Positions 17,679-25,446 of a DNA stretch of 42,371 bases are shown here, one piece after another. A program made the position numbers and the translations under genes. The stretch is from Actinobacteria bacterium OK074 (GTDB taxonomy: Bacteria; Actinomycetota; Actinomycetes; Streptomycetales; Streptomycetaceae): contig LJCV01000092.1 of the NCBI GenBank assembly GCA_001298575.1, forward strand, positions 1-42,371. The letters run 5' to 3'. The stretch's first letter is position 1, and every line of letters begins with the position of its first letter. Below the pieces are notes generated by a model. It had not been told where the DNA came from. It saw nothing but the letters and a program-made list of their open reading frames with translations, and searched no databases.

Positions 17679-18043
17679 CACGTCCTCGGGTCGGCGGGGA
17701 GTGCCCCAGCGCCGGACCAGAAAGCCAGACGGCCAGAAGGTGAGAAGGCCAGGAGGCCAGAGTCCGGGTCCGGGTCCGGGGGGCGAAACGTGTCTGGACC
17801 ACTACATCCGACCATTGCAGCGAACCCCGGCCGCGCCACGCAAGCGCACCCGCCACGGCTGTCCGAAACCGCCCCCGTACGGGCCCTTTCGGGTACGGCA
17901 TCACGCGTACGCCCGCGCCCCACACGCCCGTTCGCGTTCAACGCATTCAACAACCCGAACCGGCAAGCCCTTTCGGGACGCCCGGGGCACTTGATTCGCT
18001 GGGCCACACCTTTCGTGCCCGTGCCCCCGGCGACAAGGAAGAC
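17679..18043. other. 365-bp divergent intergenic region upstream of the biosynthetic operon
   Basis: No gene is supported here. The left part has degenerate GGCCAGA/GAAGGCCAG repeats (17719-17760) and three tandem TCCGGG hexamers (17763-17780). Two copies of CCCTTTCGGG lie at 17884-17893 and 17968-17977, 84 bp apart (about eight helical turns), which could be paired operator sites. The MFS start at 18044 is preceded by AAGGAAG. A convincing -35/-10 pair could not be picked by eye. Confidence 0.5.
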
Positions 18044-19285
18044 ATGACCACGCACCGACCGGTGACCGCGCCCTCGCACCCCGCCGCTCCCCGCACCTCG
18101 CGGCTGCACTTCTGGGCGACCGCGTACACCTTGCTGGTCATGCTGACGGGCACGAACGTCCCGGCCCCGCTCTACCACGGCTACGAAGAGCAATTCGGCT
18201 TCTCGGCACTGACGTTGACCCTGGTCTACGCCGCCTACGTGCTCGCCCTCGTCCCGTCGCTGCTGGTCGCGGGCCCGCTGTCCGACTCGCTCGGGCGACG
18301 GGCCGTGCTGCTGCCCGCGGTCGCGCTCTCCGCGCTGGCCGCGCTGGTGTTCGCGCTCGCGGACGGCGTGGCCTGGCTGTTCGTGGCCCGGGTGATGCAG
18401 GGCCTGGCGGTCGGCGCGGCGAGCGGGGCGCTGACCGCGACGCTGAGCGAACTCGAACCCGGCGGCGACCGGCGCCGCGCCGCGCTCGTCTCGAACGTGG
18501 CGACGATGACGGGCCTCGCGGTGGGCGCGCTGCTCTCGGGCACCCTGGCCGAGTACGCGCCCGACCCGAAGGTGCTGCCGTACGTGGCCGAGATCGTGCT
18601 CCTGGTACCCGCGGCCGTGGCCATCGCGACGCTGCCCGCGACCCGGGTGACCGTGCCGTGGCGACCGCGCCGCCCCTCGGTACCGGGGCCGCTGCGGGGC
18701 GTGTTCGCGCTGTGCGCGCTGGCCGCGTTCCTCGCGTTCACCGTGATCGGCCTGTTCCTGAGCCTGATTCCGTCCTACGTCGCCCAACTCACCGGAAACG
18801 GCAACCTGTTGCTCGGCAGCGGCGCCGTGGCCCTGCTGATCGCCGGCTCGGCGGCGGCGCAGGTACTGGCGTACGGGCGGGCCACGTTCGAGGTGCAGAC
18901 GCTCGGCCTGGTCCTGGTCGGCGCGGGCCTGGCGGGGCTCGCCGTCGCCGGGGGCCTGGCCTCGCTGGCGCTGCTGCTGGTGGCGACGGTGATCGGCGGC
19001 GCCGGACAGGGCCTCACCTTCCTCGGCGGCCTCACCGAGATCAACCGCCGCGCCCCCGCGTCCCGCCACGCGGACGTCCTCTCCAGCTACAACGTGGCCG
19101 TCTACCTCGGCGCGGGCGTCCCCGTCATCGGCGCGGGCCTGCTGGCCACCCGCACCGGCCTGCTGGACGCGGTCCGCGTCTTCGCGGTGGTGATGGCGGT
19201 GCTGTGCGCCGCGATGGTGACGGCGCTATTGCTACGACGCGACGGCGGCGAACCCAAGGCCGCGAACGGAGGCGGCCGAACGTGA
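18044..19285 (+). CDS. MFS transporter, probable exporter of the linked biosynthetic product
   Basis: A 413-aa membrane protein from ATG 18044. About 12 hydrophobic helices are visible. The MFS signature between helices 2 and 3 reads GPLSDSLGRRAVLL (about residues 79-92), and VARVMQGLAVGAASGALTA follows in the fourth helix region. Its length and helix number fit sugar/drug-type efflux permeases. It is the first gene of a five-gene operon; its TGA overlaps the GTG of the thioesterase gene. Export or self-resistance is inferred from context; the substrate is unknown. A run of rare leucine codons (CTA TTG CTA) occurs near its end. Confidence 0.88.
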   Translation: MTTHRPVTAPSHPAAPRTSRLHFWATAYTLLVMLTGTNVPAPLYHGYEEQFGFSALTLTLVYAAYVLALVPSLLVAGPLSDSLGRRAVLLPAVALSALAALVFALADGVAWLFVARVMQGLAVGAASGALTATLSELEPGGDRRRAALVSNVATMTGLAVGALLSGTLAEYAPDPKVLPYVAEIVLLVPAAVAIATLPATRVTVPWRPRRPSVPGPLRGVFALCALAAFLAFTVIGLFLSLIPSYVAQLTGNGNLLLGSGAVALLIAGSAAAQVLAYGRATFEVQTLGLVLVGAGLAGLAVAGGLASLALLLVATVIGGAGQGLTFLGGLTEINRRAPASRHADVLSSYNVAVYLGAGVPVIGAGLLATRTGLLDAVRVFAVVMAVLCAAMVTALLLRRDGGEPKAANGGGRT

Positions 19286-20130
19286 CGGGGGCAACGGGGG
19301 CAGCACGGCGGGGCCCAACGGGGGCCGGAACAAAGGGCGTTGAGGCCGCAAAGTCCACAGACGCCACAGACACCACCGCCCGAACCCTCCCCATGCGCCA
19401 CCCCACCGGCTCCGAACGCCTCCGCCTCCTCTGCTTCCCGCACTCCGCCGCCGGCCCCCTCGTCTACCGCCCCTGGCGGCGGCTCCTCGGCGCCGAGGTC
19501 GACGTCTGCGCCGTCGAATACCCGGGTCGCGGACGGCGGTTGCGCGAACCGGCCGCCCGCCGCTGGGAACCCCTGGTCGACGAGGCCGCCGCCGCGCTCA
19601 CCGCCCTGCCCCCGCTGCCGTACGCCGTGCACGGCCACAGCCTCGGCGCGCTGCTCGCCTACGAGACCTGCCGGGCCCTCGCGCGGCTGCCGGTGCCGCA
19701 GCCGTCCGCGCTCGTCGTGTCCGGCATGGCGGCCCCGTCCCTGTGGCCGGTGCGCGACCCCGTGCACCACCTGCCCGACGACGAACTCCTCGCCCGTGTG
19801 GGCGACTTCGTGACCCTGCCCGCGGGCGCGCTGGCGGACGACGACGTGCGTGCCCAGCTACTGCCCCTGCTCCGAGCCGACTTGGAGGTGTCCGAGACCT
19901 ACCGGCACCAGCCCGGCCCGCCGTTGACCTGCCCGGTCACCGTACTGGCCGGATCGGACGACCCGTTCACGCCCGCCGAGCGACACGTGCGTGTCTGGGC
20001 CGCGCACACCAGCGGCCCGTGCCGATCGCGCACGTTCGCCGGCGGGCACCACTTCCTGCACGAGAACCCCGAAGCGCCGGCCGAGGTCCGCACGCTCCTC
20101 GGGACACTCCAACTCCCCGAGGCCACCTGA
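19282..20130 (+). CDS. Type II thioesterase (alpha/beta hydrolase) of the NRPS-like operon
   Basis: A 282-aa protein from GTG 19282, which overlaps the MFS stop and has GGAGG about 9 nt upstream. ATG 19393 (MRHPTGSE) would give the usual family length of about 245 aa but lacks a ribosome site, so a 37-residue low-complexity N-terminal extension is likely real. The alpha/beta-hydrolase fold shows CFPHSAAG (oxyanion region), VEYPGRG, nucleophile Ser120 in HGHSLGA, Asp in AGSDDPF and His in GGHHF. Type II thioesterases clear wrong or stalled acyl groups from carrier proteins. In an operon without a terminal thioesterase domain, this enzyme may instead release the finished aminoacyl product; that is inference. 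Confidence 0.92.
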   Translation: MTGATGAARRGPTGAGTKGVEAAKSTDATDTTARTLPMRHPTGSERLRLLCFPHSAAGPLVYRPWRRLLGAEVDVCAVEYPGRGRRLREPAARRWEPLVDEAAAALTALPPLPYAVHGHSLGALLAYETCRALARLPVPQPSALVVSGMAAPSLWPVRDPVHHLPDDELLARVGDFVTLPAGALADDDVRAQLLPLLRADLEVSETYRHQPGPPLTCPVTVLAGSDDPFTPAERHVRVWAAHTSGPCRSRTFAGGHHFLHENPEAPAEVRTLLGTLQLPEAT

Positions 20131-20139
20131 TCACTGCCC

Positions 20140-20175
20140 GATCCAGCAGATCCAGCAGATCCACCTGATCCACCG
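20140..20175. repeat. Four tandem 9-bp repeats between thioesterase and NRPS genes
   Basis: GATCCAGCA (20140-20148), GATCCAGCA (20149-20157), GATCCACCT (20158-20166) and GATCCACCG (20167-20175) lie in the only real gap of the operon (104 bp). They could be a replication-slippage array or stacked binding sites in front of the A-PCP gene. Confidence 0.85.
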
Positions 20176-20234
20176 CGACCCCGTGCACCGGCGCGCGACC
20201 CGCGCGAACCGTGACTAGGAGCAAGGAACAAGTG

Positions 20235-22061
20235 GTGACAACAGAGCCCTCGAATCCCCGTGCCCTGCTCAGGCCCGTCACCGGGCCCTTCGAACGCATC
20301 GCGGCCCACGCCGCGGCCCGCCCCGAGGCCACCGCCCTGGTCGCCCCGGACGGTTCCTCCCTCACCTACGCGGCGCTGTACGTCCGCGCCCTCGCCCTCG
20401 GCGACACCCTCCGCGCGGCCGGTACGGCCCCCGGTGACGTCGTCGCCGTCCACCTCCCCCGCTCGACCGCCGCCGTGCTCGCCGCGACCGGCGTCCTCGC
20501 GTCCTCGGCGGCGTACGTCATGCTGGACGTCCGCCAACCACCGTCCCGCACAAGGGAGTTGATCCGCCGCAGCGGCGCCCGCCAGGTCGTCACCAGCCCC
20601 GCGCTCTGGCACGAACAGGGCCTGCACACTCCCGAAGGACCGGACGGCGTCCCCGTACAGGTCCTGGACGTCGACGCCCCCGCCACCCCCGAAGCCGCCC
20701 ACGCCGCCTACGAGACCGAACCGCCCCCGGTCAAGCCCACCGACCTCGCCTACCTCAACTACACCTCCGGCTCCACCGGCACTCCCAAGGGTGTCCTGAT
20801 CGAACACGCGGGCCTGAGCAACCTGGTGGACTGGCACCTCGACCGGTACGGCACCGGCCCCACCGACCGCCTCACCCACCTCGCCCGCCCCTCCTTCGAC
20901 GCCTTCGCCCTGGAGGTGTGGCCCGCGCTCGCCGCCGGGGCCGCCCTCCACATCGTCGAGGACGCCCTGGTCGGCGCCCCGGAACGGCTGCGCGACTGGC
21001 TGCTCGCCAACGAGATCACGGTCACCTTCGTGCCGACCGGCATCGCGGGTCCCCTCGCCGCCCTCCCCTGGCCCGCCACCACCCGCCTGCGCCACGTCCT
21101 GACGGGCGGCGACCGCCTCCCCCAACACCCGCCCGCCGGGCTGCCGTTCACCCTCCACAACAACTACGGCCCGACCGAGTGCAGCGCGGTCGCCACCTGC
21201 GCGGTGGTCCCGCCCGACGGCCCGGCGGACGGGGCCCCGCCGATCGGCGCGCCCCTGCCCGGCGTCACCGCGCACGTCCTCGACCCGCAGGGCCTGCCCG
21301 TATCCGACGGCGTGGACGGCGAGTTGCACGTCGGCGGCGTCGGCGTGGCCCGCGGCTACCTCCCCGACGCGCCCGCCGCGGAGCACGCCCGCTTCCGCCC
21401 CGACCCCTTCGCCGACGACCCCGGCGCCCGCCTCTACGCCACCGGCGACCGCGTACGGCGGGACGAGCAGGGCCAGTTGCACTACCTGGGCCGCACCGAC
21501 GACCAGGTCCAGATCCGCGGCTACCGCGTCGAGCCCGGCGAGGTCGAGGCGGCCGTCCTGCGCCACCCCCGGGTGACCCGCGCGGCGGTCGTCACCAGGG
21601 CCACGGAGCCGGTGCAGCTGGTGGCGTACGTCGTCGCAACCACCGCCCCCGGCCCCCTGGACCCGGCGGCCGTCCGCACCTTCCTCACCACCCTCCTCCC
21701 CGACTACATGCTCCCGACGGCCGTCGTCCCCGTCCCGGAACTGCCGGTCACGGAGAACGGCAAGGTCGACCGCACGGCCCTGACCGCCCGCCCGCTATCA
21801 CCAACGAGTGCTGAACTCTCCTCCCCCGCCGACGAGTTACCCCTGGCCGCCGTCTGGCGCGAGGTCCTTGACCTCCCCGAGGTCTCCCCCGACGACGACT
21901 TCTTCGACCTCGGCGGCGACTCGCTGCGCGTGATCCGCCTGGTGAGCACGGCCCGGCGACGCGGCTTCGAACTGACCCAGGAGGACGTGTACGAGTACCC
22001 GGTCCTGCGCGACCTGTCGGAGGCACTCAAGTCCATCCAGGCCCAGGAGGAGCAGTCATGA
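20235..22061 (+). CDS. Stand-alone NRPS adenylation-carrier didomain (A-PCP)
   Basis: A 608-aa protein. Two adjacent GTG codons (20232, 20235) follow AGGAG/AAGGAA; GTG 20235 is chosen, with 20211 and 20232 as alternatives. The A domain (about residues 18-520) has core A3 YTSGSTGTPKG, A4 FDAFALEVW, A5 NNYGPTE, A7 YATGDRVR, A8 GRTDDQVQIRGYRVEPGEVE and A10 ENGKVDR. My by-eye ten-residue pocket code is D-A-L-F-L-G-N-A-V-K, close to the published leucine code DAWFLGNVVK, so a branched aliphatic amino acid is the best guess. The PCP has FFDLGGDSL with the phosphopantetheine Ser at about 563. There is no condensation or thioesterase domain. A TTA codon (21837-21839) lies in the A-PCP linker. The stop overlaps the radical-SAM start. 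Confidence 0.95.
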   Translation: MTTEPSNPRALLRPVTGPFERIAAHAAARPEATALVAPDGSSLTYAALYVRALALGDTLRAAGTAPGDVVAVHLPRSTAAVLAATGVLASSAAYVMLDVRQPPSRTRELIRRSGARQVVTSPALWHEQGLHTPEGPDGVPVQVLDVDAPATPEAAHAAYETEPPPVKPTDLAYLNYTSGSTGTPKGVLIEHAGLSNLVDWHLDRYGTGPTDRLTHLARPSFDAFALEVWPALAAGAALHIVEDALVGAPERLRDWLLANEITVTFVPTGIAGPLAALPWPATTRLRHVLTGGDRLPQHPPAGLPFTLHNNYGPTECSAVATCAVVPPDGPADGAPPIGAPLPGVTAHVLDPQGLPVSDGVDGELHVGGVGVARGYLPDAPAAEHARFRPDPFADDPGARLYATGDRVRRDEQGQLHYLGRTDDQVQIRGYRVEPGEVEAAVLRHPRVTRAAVVTRATEPVQLVAYVVATTAPGPLDPAAVRTFLTTLLPDYMLPTAVVPVPELPVTENGKVDRTALTARPLSPTSAELSSPADELPLAAVWREVLDLPEVSPDDDFFDLGGDSLRVIRLVSTARRRGFELTQEDVYEYPVLRDLSEALKSIQAQEEQS

Positions 22062-24019
22062 CGACCAGTCAGATATCAGAGGCGCGGATCCGGACCCGGC
22101 ACGTGAGCCTCGTCGAACTGACCGTCTACGACAACAGCCTCCCGCTGCTGTCCGGTTACCTCCAGGCGTACTCCCAGAAGGACCCGGCAATCGCCCAGGC
22201 GTACGACTTCTCCTTCTTCACCCGCTGGGTGCGCGACGACCACGACCGCATGGCGGACGACCTCGTCGGCGCCAACAGCGATGTGTACGCGTTCAGTTGC
22301 TACATCTGGAACATGCGCCTGGTGCGCAAGCTGGTCGCCGAGCTGCGCGAGCGGCGCCCGGAGGCGTGGATCGTACTCGGCGGCCCGCAGGTCATCCGGC
22401 ACGCGGAGACCTACATCCCGGACGGCGACACCAAGGTCGTGGTGTGCAACGGCGAGGGCGAGCAGCCGTTCTACGAGTTCCTCACCCAACTCCTGGACGA
22501 GGAACCGGACTTGCACCGGGTGTCGACGATGAGCTTCCGGGACCCGCGCGGCAAGATCGTCTCCACGGACCCCAACGCCCGCCTGCGCACCCTGGACGAG
22601 ATCCCGTCCCCGTTCGCGCTCGGCCTCTTCGACGGCGGCGGCCCCTACACCTATACGACGCTGGAGACCAACCGCGGCTGCCCCTACAACTGCGGCTTCT
22701 GCTTCTGGGGCGCGGCCACCAACTCGAAGGTGTACTCCTTCGAGGAGCAGCGGGTGCGCGACGACATCACCTGGATCGGCGAGAACAGCGTCGCCAGCGT
22801 CTACATCGCGGACGCCAACTGGGGCCTGTCGCCACGGGACATCGGGCTGAGCGAGCACATGGTCAACTGCCGCAAACGGTACGGCTTCCCGGAGCAGCTG
22901 GTGATCACCGCGGCGAAGAACCGGCCCGAGCGGGTCGCGGAGATCTCCGAGATCCTGGTGCGGGGCGGTGTCATCACCAGCCAGCCGGTCTCGCTCCAGA
23001 CGGTCAACGAGGAGTCGTTGCGCCTGGTCGACCGGCAGAACATCCGCTCCTCCTCGTACTCCCAACTCCAGCGCACGCTCGACGAGAAGAACATCAGCTC
23101 GTTCATCGAGATGATCTGGCCGATGCCCGGCGAGACCCTGGAGTCCTTCCGCACCGGCATCGGCACACTCTGCCGGGCGGGCGCCAACACCCTCACGATC
23201 TACCCGCAGTTGCTGCTGCACAACACCGCGATGTACGACCGCCGCGCGGAGTTCGGCATCGAGACCGAGCCCGCCGCCGAACCGGCCTCCGAGGTCGAGG
23301 TGGTGGTCGCGACCCGCTGGGTGAGCCGCGCGGACTGCGTGGAGGGCACCTGGTTCTACTACGTGGTGCAGAGCCTGTTCAACGGCCGCGGCGCCTACTT
23401 CCTCGGCAAGTACCTGGACTCGCAGGGCATCCAGCCCTACGAGGACATGTTCTGGGCGGCCACCAAGTTCTGGCAGCGGCACGCCGACGACCACGACATC
23501 GCCCGCTTCGTCGCCGAGTCCCTCTCGGCCGCCGACAACTACGACCTGCTCAACATCGGCAAGGTCGCCTATCTCGCCCTGCACTCCCGCCGCGCCGAAT
23601 TCGACCGGCTGCTGCGGGACTTCGTCGTCCGCCAGCCCTGGTGGGAGGACCCGGCCGCCCGGCTCGCCCACGACCTGGACCTGGTGGCACGGCCGTACAT
23701 CTTCCGCGAGCCGGTGCGCACGCCGGGTGTGGAGCTGACCGAGGCCCGCCTCCTCGACACCGGCAGGCGGGACCTCGTCATCGGCCTGCCGCCCGAACTG
23801 GCGTACCTGCCGGGCGAGTTGGGCCTCATCCCGGCGGGCCAGGAACCGGCCGGGCTGCGCCTGACGCACCACGGGCGCGGCCGGATGCCGGTCCCGCGCA
23901 CCCGCACGATGCACGAGAACGCCGGCTACTGCCACGTCATGATCCAACGGCTGCGCACCCTGCTGCCCGAGTGCGAACCGCTGTCCGAACTGCCCGCCGA
24001 GACCCTCACCACGGCATGA
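22058..24019 (+). CDS. Cobalamin-binding-type radical SAM enzyme
   Basis: A 653-aa protein from ATG 22058, overlapping the A-PCP stop and preceded by AGGAGGAG. Residues about 15-145 look like a B12-binding fold (YAFSCYIWNMRLVRKLVAEL, IVLGGPQV, NGEGEQPFYEFL) without the DxHxxG cobalamin-ligand motif. The radical SAM core carries C208-x3-C212-x2-C215 in TNRGCPYNCGFCFWG for the 4Fe-4S cluster, then VYIADANWGL and MIWPMPGETLESF. About 250 further C-terminal residues have no motif I recognise. B12 radical SAM enzymes methylate unactivated carbons or drive ring formation or rearrangement. The likely substrate is the amino acid bound to the neighbouring PCP. The reaction is unknown. Confidence 0.92.
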   Translation: MTTSQISEARIRTRHVSLVELTVYDNSLPLLSGYLQAYSQKDPAIAQAYDFSFFTRWVRDDHDRMADDLVGANSDVYAFSCYIWNMRLVRKLVAELRERRPEAWIVLGGPQVIRHAETYIPDGDTKVVVCNGEGEQPFYEFLTQLLDEEPDLHRVSTMSFRDPRGKIVSTDPNARLRTLDEIPSPFALGLFDGGGPYTYTTLETNRGCPYNCGFCFWGAATNSKVYSFEEQRVRDDITWIGENSVASVYIADANWGLSPRDIGLSEHMVNCRKRYGFPEQLVITAAKNRPERVAEISEILVRGGVITSQPVSLQTVNEESLRLVDRQNIRSSSYSQLQRTLDEKNISSFIEMIWPMPGETLESFRTGIGTLCRAGANTLTIYPQLLLHNTAMYDRRAEFGIETEPAAEPASEVEVVVATRWVSRADCVEGTWFYYVVQSLFNGRGAYFLGKYLDSQGIQPYEDMFWAATKFWQRHADDHDIARFVAESLSAADNYDLLNIGKVAYLALHSRRAEFDRLLRDFVVRQPWWEDPAARLAHDLDLVARPYIFREPVRTPGVELTEARLLDTGRRDLVIGLPPELAYLPGELGLIPAGQEPAGLRLTHHGRGRMPVPRTRTMHENAGYCHVMIQRLRTLLPECEPLSELPAETLTTA

Positions 24020-25185
24020 GGGAGGCGGAGTTGGAGCGCGAGATCTTCGACGAGCACCACCGTGTCTTCCGGGAGTCGGTGCGCGAGTTCGTCGCCCGCG
24101 AGGTGAGCCCGCACCTGGCCGCGTGGGAGACGGCCGGCAGCGTCGGCCGGGAGGTGTGGCGGGCCGCGGGCAAGGCGGGCTTCCTCGCCATGGACCAGGA
24201 GAGCGCGTACGGCGGTGGCGGCGAGGGCGACCCGCGCTACCACGTGATCCGGGACGAGGAGATGGCCCGCGCGGGCACCCTCGCCCCCGCGTTCTACGTG
24301 CACGGCGAGGTCGTCGGCCACCACCTCGGCAGCCTCGGCGACGAGGAGCAGAAGCGGCGCTGGCTGCCCGGGTTCTGCGCGGGCGAGCTGATCGGCGCGG
24401 TCGCGATCACCGAGCCGGACGCGGGCAGCGACGTGGCGGCCATCCGCACCACCGCCCGCCGCGACGCCACCGGCAACTACCTGATCAGCGGCCGGAAGAC
24501 GTTCGTCACGCACGGCTCACTGGCCGGGCTGATCGTCCTCGCCGTCCGCGACCTGGACGCCCCCACCCGCGGCGACCGGCCCGCGGCCACCCTGCTCGTC
24601 CTCGAACCACCGCTGGCCGGGCTGACGGTGGGCCGGTCGCTGCCGAAGATCGGCAACCACGCCATGGACACGGTGGAGTTGGCCCTCGACGAGGTCCGCG
24701 TGCCCGCCGCCAACGTGCTGGGCCGCCCCGGCATGGCCTTCCTCTACCTGATGCGCAACCTCCGCCGCGAACGCCTCTCCATCGCGGTCACCGCCCTCGC
24801 CCTGGCCGAACGCGTCTACGAGGAGACCCTCGCGTACTGCGCGGGCCGCCAGGCGTTCGGGCGGCCGATCGGCCGTTTCCAGCACAACCGCTTCCAACTC
24901 GTCGAGATGGCAACGGCGTTGAAGGTGGCCCGCGCCTTCACCGACCGCTGCGTACTGGCCCTGGTCAAGGGGAAGTTGGCGGACGAGGAGGCCGCCATGG
25001 CGAAGTGGTGGAACACCGAACTCTGCAAGGACGTCACCGACCGCTGCGTCCAACTCCACGGCGGCTACGGCTACACGACCGAGTACCTGGCGGGCCGGGC
25101 GTTCACGATGGCCCGCGCCCAGACGATCTTCGGCGGCACGACGGAGATCATGAAGGAGATCATCGGGCAGACGCTGCCGTTATAG
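24016..25185 (+). CDS. FAD-dependent acyl-CoA dehydrogenase, LCAD-like; probably acts on an aminoacyl-PCP
   Basis: A 389-aa protein. ATG 24016 overlaps the preceding stop; a TTG five codons in has a better upstream GGAGG and is an alternative. Signatures are AVAITEPDAGSDVAAIRT (FAD/substrate, about 129-146), KIGNHAMDTVEL, GRQAFGRPIGRFQ and HGGYGYTTEY. The usual catalytic Glu in YEGT is Gly here (IFGGTTEIMKE), but Glu252 in RERLSIA occupies the place of the base in long-chain and isovaleryl dehydrogenases, so the enzyme should be active. Relatives desaturate prolyl-PCP in pyrrole pathways; here an alpha,beta- or side-chain desaturation of a PCP-bound amino acid is inferred. The last sense codon is TTA (25180-25182). 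It ends the operon and converges with the small gene at 25180. Confidence 0.93.
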   Translation: MREAELEREIFDEHHRVFRESVREFVAREVSPHLAAWETAGSVGREVWRAAGKAGFLAMDQESAYGGGGEGDPRYHVIRDEEMARAGTLAPAFYVHGEVVGHHLGSLGDEEQKRRWLPGFCAGELIGAVAITEPDAGSDVAAIRTTARRDATGNYLISGRKTFVTHGSLAGLIVLAVRDLDAPTRGDRPAATLLVLEPPLAGLTVGRSLPKIGNHAMDTVELALDEVRVPAANVLGRPGMAFLYLMRNLRRERLSIAVTALALAERVYEETLAYCAGRQAFGRPIGRFQHNRFQLVEMATALKVARAFTDRCVLALVKGKLADEEAAMAKWWNTELCKDVTDRCVQLHGGYGYTTEYLAGRAFTMARAQTIFGGTTEIMKEIIGQTLPL

Positions 25186-25446
25186 CGACTGCTCGGGTAC
25201 GGCCTCGAACCGCCACCGATGCACCGGCCGGTTCACCAACTCCGGTGCCGGTTCCGGCAGTTCGGGCACCCCGGCGTCGTCGTAGGCCGCATCCCACCAC
25301 GTAAGCACCAGTACCCGGTCCTCCGGCGCCCGGAAGGTCTCGCGCCGCAGGGGTTCCCGCGGGAGCCCCTGCGCGCGGGCCCAGGCGAGGAGTTCCTCCC
25401 CCCGCCCCGGCACCGCCCGCGCCTCCCACATCAACACGACGCTCAT
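25180..25446 (-). CDS. Small conserved protein, ABM-like alpha+beta barrel
   Basis: An 88-aa protein from ATG 25446. The ATG overlaps the TGA of tsaD (ATGA), so it is the last gene of the tsaB-rimI-tsaD operon. The order is strand ([14 protein letters not shown]), helix ([12 protein letters not shown]), strands ([18 protein letters not shown]), ending [11 protein letters not shown]. This fits a small dimeric alpha+beta barrel such as antibiotic-biosynthesis-monooxygenase-like proteins, but no catalytic role can be assigned. Its stop codon is the complement of the TTA codon that ends the acyl-CoA dehydrogenase gene, so the convergent genes overlap by 6 bases. Confidence 0.75.
   Translation of the reverse strand: MSVVLMWEARAVPGRGEELLAWARAQGLPREPLRRETFRAPEDRVLVLTWWDAAYDDAGVPELPEPAPELVNRPVHRWRFEAVPEQSL

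Noticed and set aside
20140..20175. CRISPR-like array
   Set aside because: Units are 9 bp and directly abutting, with no spacers and no cas genes.
18044..25185. Assignment of the operon to proline-derived pyrrole biosynthesis
   Set aside because: A-PCP plus dehydrogenase resembles that module, but the pocket code looks leucine-like, the dehydrogenase has the long-chain-type catalytic Glu, and a radical SAM enzyme is not part of that pathway.
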